Source: Microcaldota archaeon (GTDB taxonomy: Archaea > Micrarchaeota > Micrarchaeia > Anstonellales > Bilamarchaeaceae). Taken from it: DNA of 6,234 bases. Made by a program: the position numbers and the translations under genes. A model generated the notes under the pieces. It had not been told where the DNA came from. It saw only the letters and a list, made by a program, of their open reading frames with translations, and did not search any database. Location: NCBI GenBank assembly GCA_013331535.1, contig DUGF01000079.1, positions 1-6,234 of the forward strand, in the 5' to 3' direction. Shown piece by piece: positions 4,671-6,234 of this stretch; within the stretch, counting starts at the first letter, position 1, and every line of letters starts with the position of its first letter.

Positions 4671-5735
4671 TCAAACCTTCAGCTTCCCTCTGAACTTAAG
4701 ATAAGTCGCATATTCGATGTATTTTTTCAGCTCAATGTAATCCTTGGTTATCGGAGCAAGCCCGCGCTTTTTCTTTATCCCATCCTGAACTGTAATCGCA
4801 AATGAATCGCTTCCAGCTCCACTTCCAAATGATGTAACCAGCACCTTGTCACCTGGCTTTGCCTCGTCAAGAACCGCTGAAAGACCAAGCATACTTGCCC
4901 CGGAATAGGTATTTCCAATTATTGGTGTGAGGAGACCAGTTTTCAGTTTTTCCGCTGGGACACCGAGTTTTTTCGCAACCTCAAGCGGGAATTTCGCATT
5001 TGGCTGATGAAACACAATATAATTGAAATCCTCAAATTTCATTCCTGTTTTCTGAAGAAGCCCCTGAGTTGCACTGATTACATGTTTCATATAAGCAGGA
5101 GCTCCGGTAAATCTTCCTCCATGGCTTGGATAATCCGCATGCTGGCGTCTCCAGAAGTCTGGTGTGTCGGTAGTATAGGAAAAAGTCGCATCAATTGTAG
5201 CGATAGCGTGCGGTTCACTAGCTTTTCCGATTATAAACGCGGCCCCGCCACTTGCAGCAGAATATTCTAGCATATCTCCAGGTCTTCCCTGTGCAGTATC
5301 AGCTCCTATTGCCAGTCCGTAATCTACCATTCCAGAACCAACGAGCCCCATACAAATCTGAATATTCGCTGTCCCTGCCTTGCATGCAAATTCAGTATCC
5401 GCGGCAGTAAGATTTGGGGTTGCACCTATTGCTTCGGCTACAACAGTTGCAGTAGGCTTTACTGCATACGGATGACTTTCGCTTCCGACATAAACCGCGC
5501 CGATTTGCGTTGGTTGGATTTCCGCACGCTTCAACGCATTGCGGGCAGATTCGACTGCAATGGTTGCCGCATCTTCGTCAATGCCACCAACTGCCTTTTC
5601 CTTTATTCCAAGACCTTTTTCGATTCGGCTTGGTTCCTCGCCCCATACACGGGCGATGTCGGCGGATTTTATTCTATATTTTGGAATGTAAACGCCATAA
5701 CCTACAATGCTTGCTAAAGGATGAAGATCGACCAT
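4671..5735 (-). CDS. hydroxymethylglutaryl-CoA synthase, archaeal type
   Basis: The 354-residue product fits archaeal HMG-CoA synthases (about 345-350 aa). It condenses acetoacetyl-CoA with acetyl-CoA to HMG-CoA, the second step of the mevalonate pathway to isoprenoid membrane lipids. It has a thiolase-like fold. The N-terminus [13 protein letters not shown] is characteristic. [11 protein letters not shown] carries the probable general-base Glu86. [14 protein letters not shown] carries the nucleophile Cys118. FHQPN carries His243, and [17 protein letters not shown] and [11 protein letters not shown] are the CoA and active-site loops near the C-terminus. All catalytic residues are present. ATG 5735 is chosen because the family starts shortly before IVGYG; TTG 5771 is in frame but adds an unlike 12-residue tail. 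In many archaea this gene sits beside acetoacetyl-CoA thiolase and a DUF35 protein with which the enzyme forms a complex. Neither is visible here: upstream is proline dehydrogenase and downstream a convergent unrelated gene. A palindrome covers the start codon. Confidence 0.95.
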   Translation of the reverse strand: MVDLHPLASIVGYGVYIPKYRIKSADIARVWGEEPSRIEKGLGIKEKAVGGIDEDAATIAVESARNALKRAEIQPTQIGAVYVGSESHPYAVKPTATVVAEAIGATPNLTAADTEFACKAGTANIQICMGLVGSGMVDYGLAIGADTAQGRPGDMLEYSAASGGAAFIIGKASEPHAIATIDATFSYTTDTPDFWRRQHADYPSHGGRFTGAPAYMKHVISATQGLLQKTGMKFEDFNYIVFHQPNAKFPLEVAKKLGVPAEKLKTGLLTPIIGNTYSGASMLGLSAVLDEAKPGDKVLVTSFGSGAGSDSFAITVQDGIKKKRGLAPITKDYIELKKYIEYATYLKFRGKLKV

Positions 5736-5791
5736 AGAAATCACTTGATTTCTATATTTGACGGGACGCAACCCATCAACCCATAGAAATC
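5732..5791 (-). promoter_or_regulatory. palindrome plus extra half-site at the HMG-CoA synthase start, candidate operator
   Basis: ATAGAAATCA (5734-5743) and TGATTTCTAT (5746-5755) form a perfect 10-bp dyad separated by CT. The 11-mer CCATAGAAATC occurs at 5732-5742 and again at 5781-5791. On the gene strand, the repeat GATTTCTATGG overlaps the start codon and also the predicted transcription start, about 26 bp downstream of TTTAAAT (5813-5819). A dimeric repressor binding both sites would block initiation. An RNA hairpin over the ribosome entry site is the alternative. The protein that binds is unknown. Confidence 0.5.
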
Positions 5792-5810
5792 GTTTTTCTT
5801 ATGTGTTTTT

Positions 5811-5846
5811 GGATTTAAAAACCTGTCCGAAGGAGATACGGCTATT
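5811..5846 (-). promoter_or_regulatory. ProDH-HMGCS intergenic: weak hairpin with T-run (ProDH terminator) and TATA-like box
   Basis: Reading on the - strand, a short CCG...CGG stem is followed by GGTTTTTAAATCC. The T-run could end the proline dehydrogenase transcript. TTTAAAT (5813-5819) is a TATA candidate for HMG-CoA synthase, with a predicted start near 5790 and a leader of about 55 nt. Confidence 0.35.
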
Positions 5847-5861
5847 GGCGAAGTTGAGATA

Positions 5862-6233
5862 TTATAGAAAATGAGTTCCGGCACCTTCCCTTGGCACAAA
5901 AGGAAGCAGTGGATTGGCCGTATCTACGTCATACAATGTAACCAGTCTGATAACTTCATCCGCATTTCTTCTTTCGCGCAATCCTGCAAGCAAAAGACCT
6001 TTTACTGCGCCACCAGTCTCTTCAAGACGCCTTGTCAAATATGCGGTTGTATGCGGACCAAACGGAACATACAACTCAGTTGGAATCGCAAACTGCTCTC
6101 TCATCACATGAAGCATTTTTCCATCATAAACCCCCAAAAGAAGCTGGACCCCTTTGACATGTGTGTGCATCCTGCGATGAAGGAGAATCGCCCTAGCGAT
6201 TTGTTCTGAATGATGGCTTGCGGGATACATCTG
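5862..6233 (-). CDS. proline dehydrogenase, C-terminal part (5' end outside window)
   Basis: Of this product 123 residues are visible, and the frame stays open to the window edge, so the Met at 6230 need not be the start. The segment matches the end of the FAD-binding TIM barrel of proline dehydrogenases (PRODH, Pfam Pro_dh): GVQLLLGVYDGK corresponds to the FQMLYG strand. ELYVPFG....AYLTRRLEE corresponds to the diagnostic VYVPYG..WYPYLTRR, whose paired arginines bind the proline carboxylate. The upstream ASHHSEQIARAILL fits the ATHD region. The enzyme oxidises L-proline to pyrroline-5-carboxylate with FAD. The C-terminus ends REGAGTHFL, a little longer than bacterial monofunctional enzymes. 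It lies upstream of the HMG-CoA synthase gene on the same strand, 126 bp apart and with a T-run between, so probably not one operon. Identification rests on motif recall and the catalytic domain beyond the edge is unseen. Confidence 0.78.
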   Translation of the reverse strand, partial: QMYPASHHSEQIARAILLHRRMHTHVKGVQLLLGVYDGKMLHVMREQFAIPTELYVPFGPHTTAYLTRRLEETGGAVKGLLLAGLRERRNADEVIRLVTLYDVDTANPLLPFVPREGAGTHFL

Positions 6234-6234
6234 T

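Noticed and set aside
5736..5771. Longer HMG-CoA synthase starting at TTG 5771
   Set aside because: The 12 extra residues are unlike the family N-terminus and ATG 5735 sits at the expected place, although GTG/TTG upstream cannot be excluded.
1..6234. CRISPR array or defence system
   Set aside because: No regularly spaced repeats with unique spacers and no cas, toxin-antitoxin or restriction genes; the only tandem repeat is the 46-bp duplication.

Overview
The window is archaeal. It carries a CTP synthase, an archaeal-type HMG-CoA synthase (mevalonate route to isoprenoid lipids), a COG1709-like archaeal XRE regulator, and a tRNA gene whose introns are bounded by bulge-helix-bulge (BHB) motifs, with no encoded CCA. 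TATA boxes sit about 26 bp upstream of start codons, as expected for leaderless archaeal mRNAs. The DNA is moderately AT-rich. The lineage cannot be fixed from the sequence. Intron positions outside the anticodon loop and an Ile tRNA with a UAU anticodon suggest a DPANN/Micrarchaeota-like or other deep-branching archaeon, but that is a weak inference.

Layout, + strand: the 3' part of an XRE-family regulator (3-590); a 100-bp control region with a stem-loop and a 14-bp inverted repeat; pyrG (694-2334); a tRNA-Ile(UAU) gene interrupted by two introns, one at 37/38 and one inside the T-loop (2403-2568); and a gene-free stretch of about 300 bp (2569-2869). That stretch holds a hairpin with a degenerate copy of the tRNA 3' end, then a 133-bp MITE-like element with IS6-type termini and an 8-bp target duplication. 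Next comes a two-TM membrane-protein gene broken by a perfect 46-bp tandem duplication (2870-3623), followed by a HEAT-like helical protein of unknown function (3662-4618).

Layout, - strand: HMG-CoA synthase (4671-5735), convergent with the helical-protein gene and preceded by a 10-2-10 palindrome plus an extra half-site. Upstream of it is the C-terminal part of a proline dehydrogenase (5862 to the window edge).

The genes do not form one pathway. CTP synthase and HMG-CoA synthase are housekeeping genes for nucleotide and lipid synthesis, and ProDH is catabolic. The unusual part is the tRNA, MITE and broken-gene segment (2400-3620), which looks like a small island of genome plasticity. The strongest single observation is the tRNA-Ile with two well-formed BHB introns.
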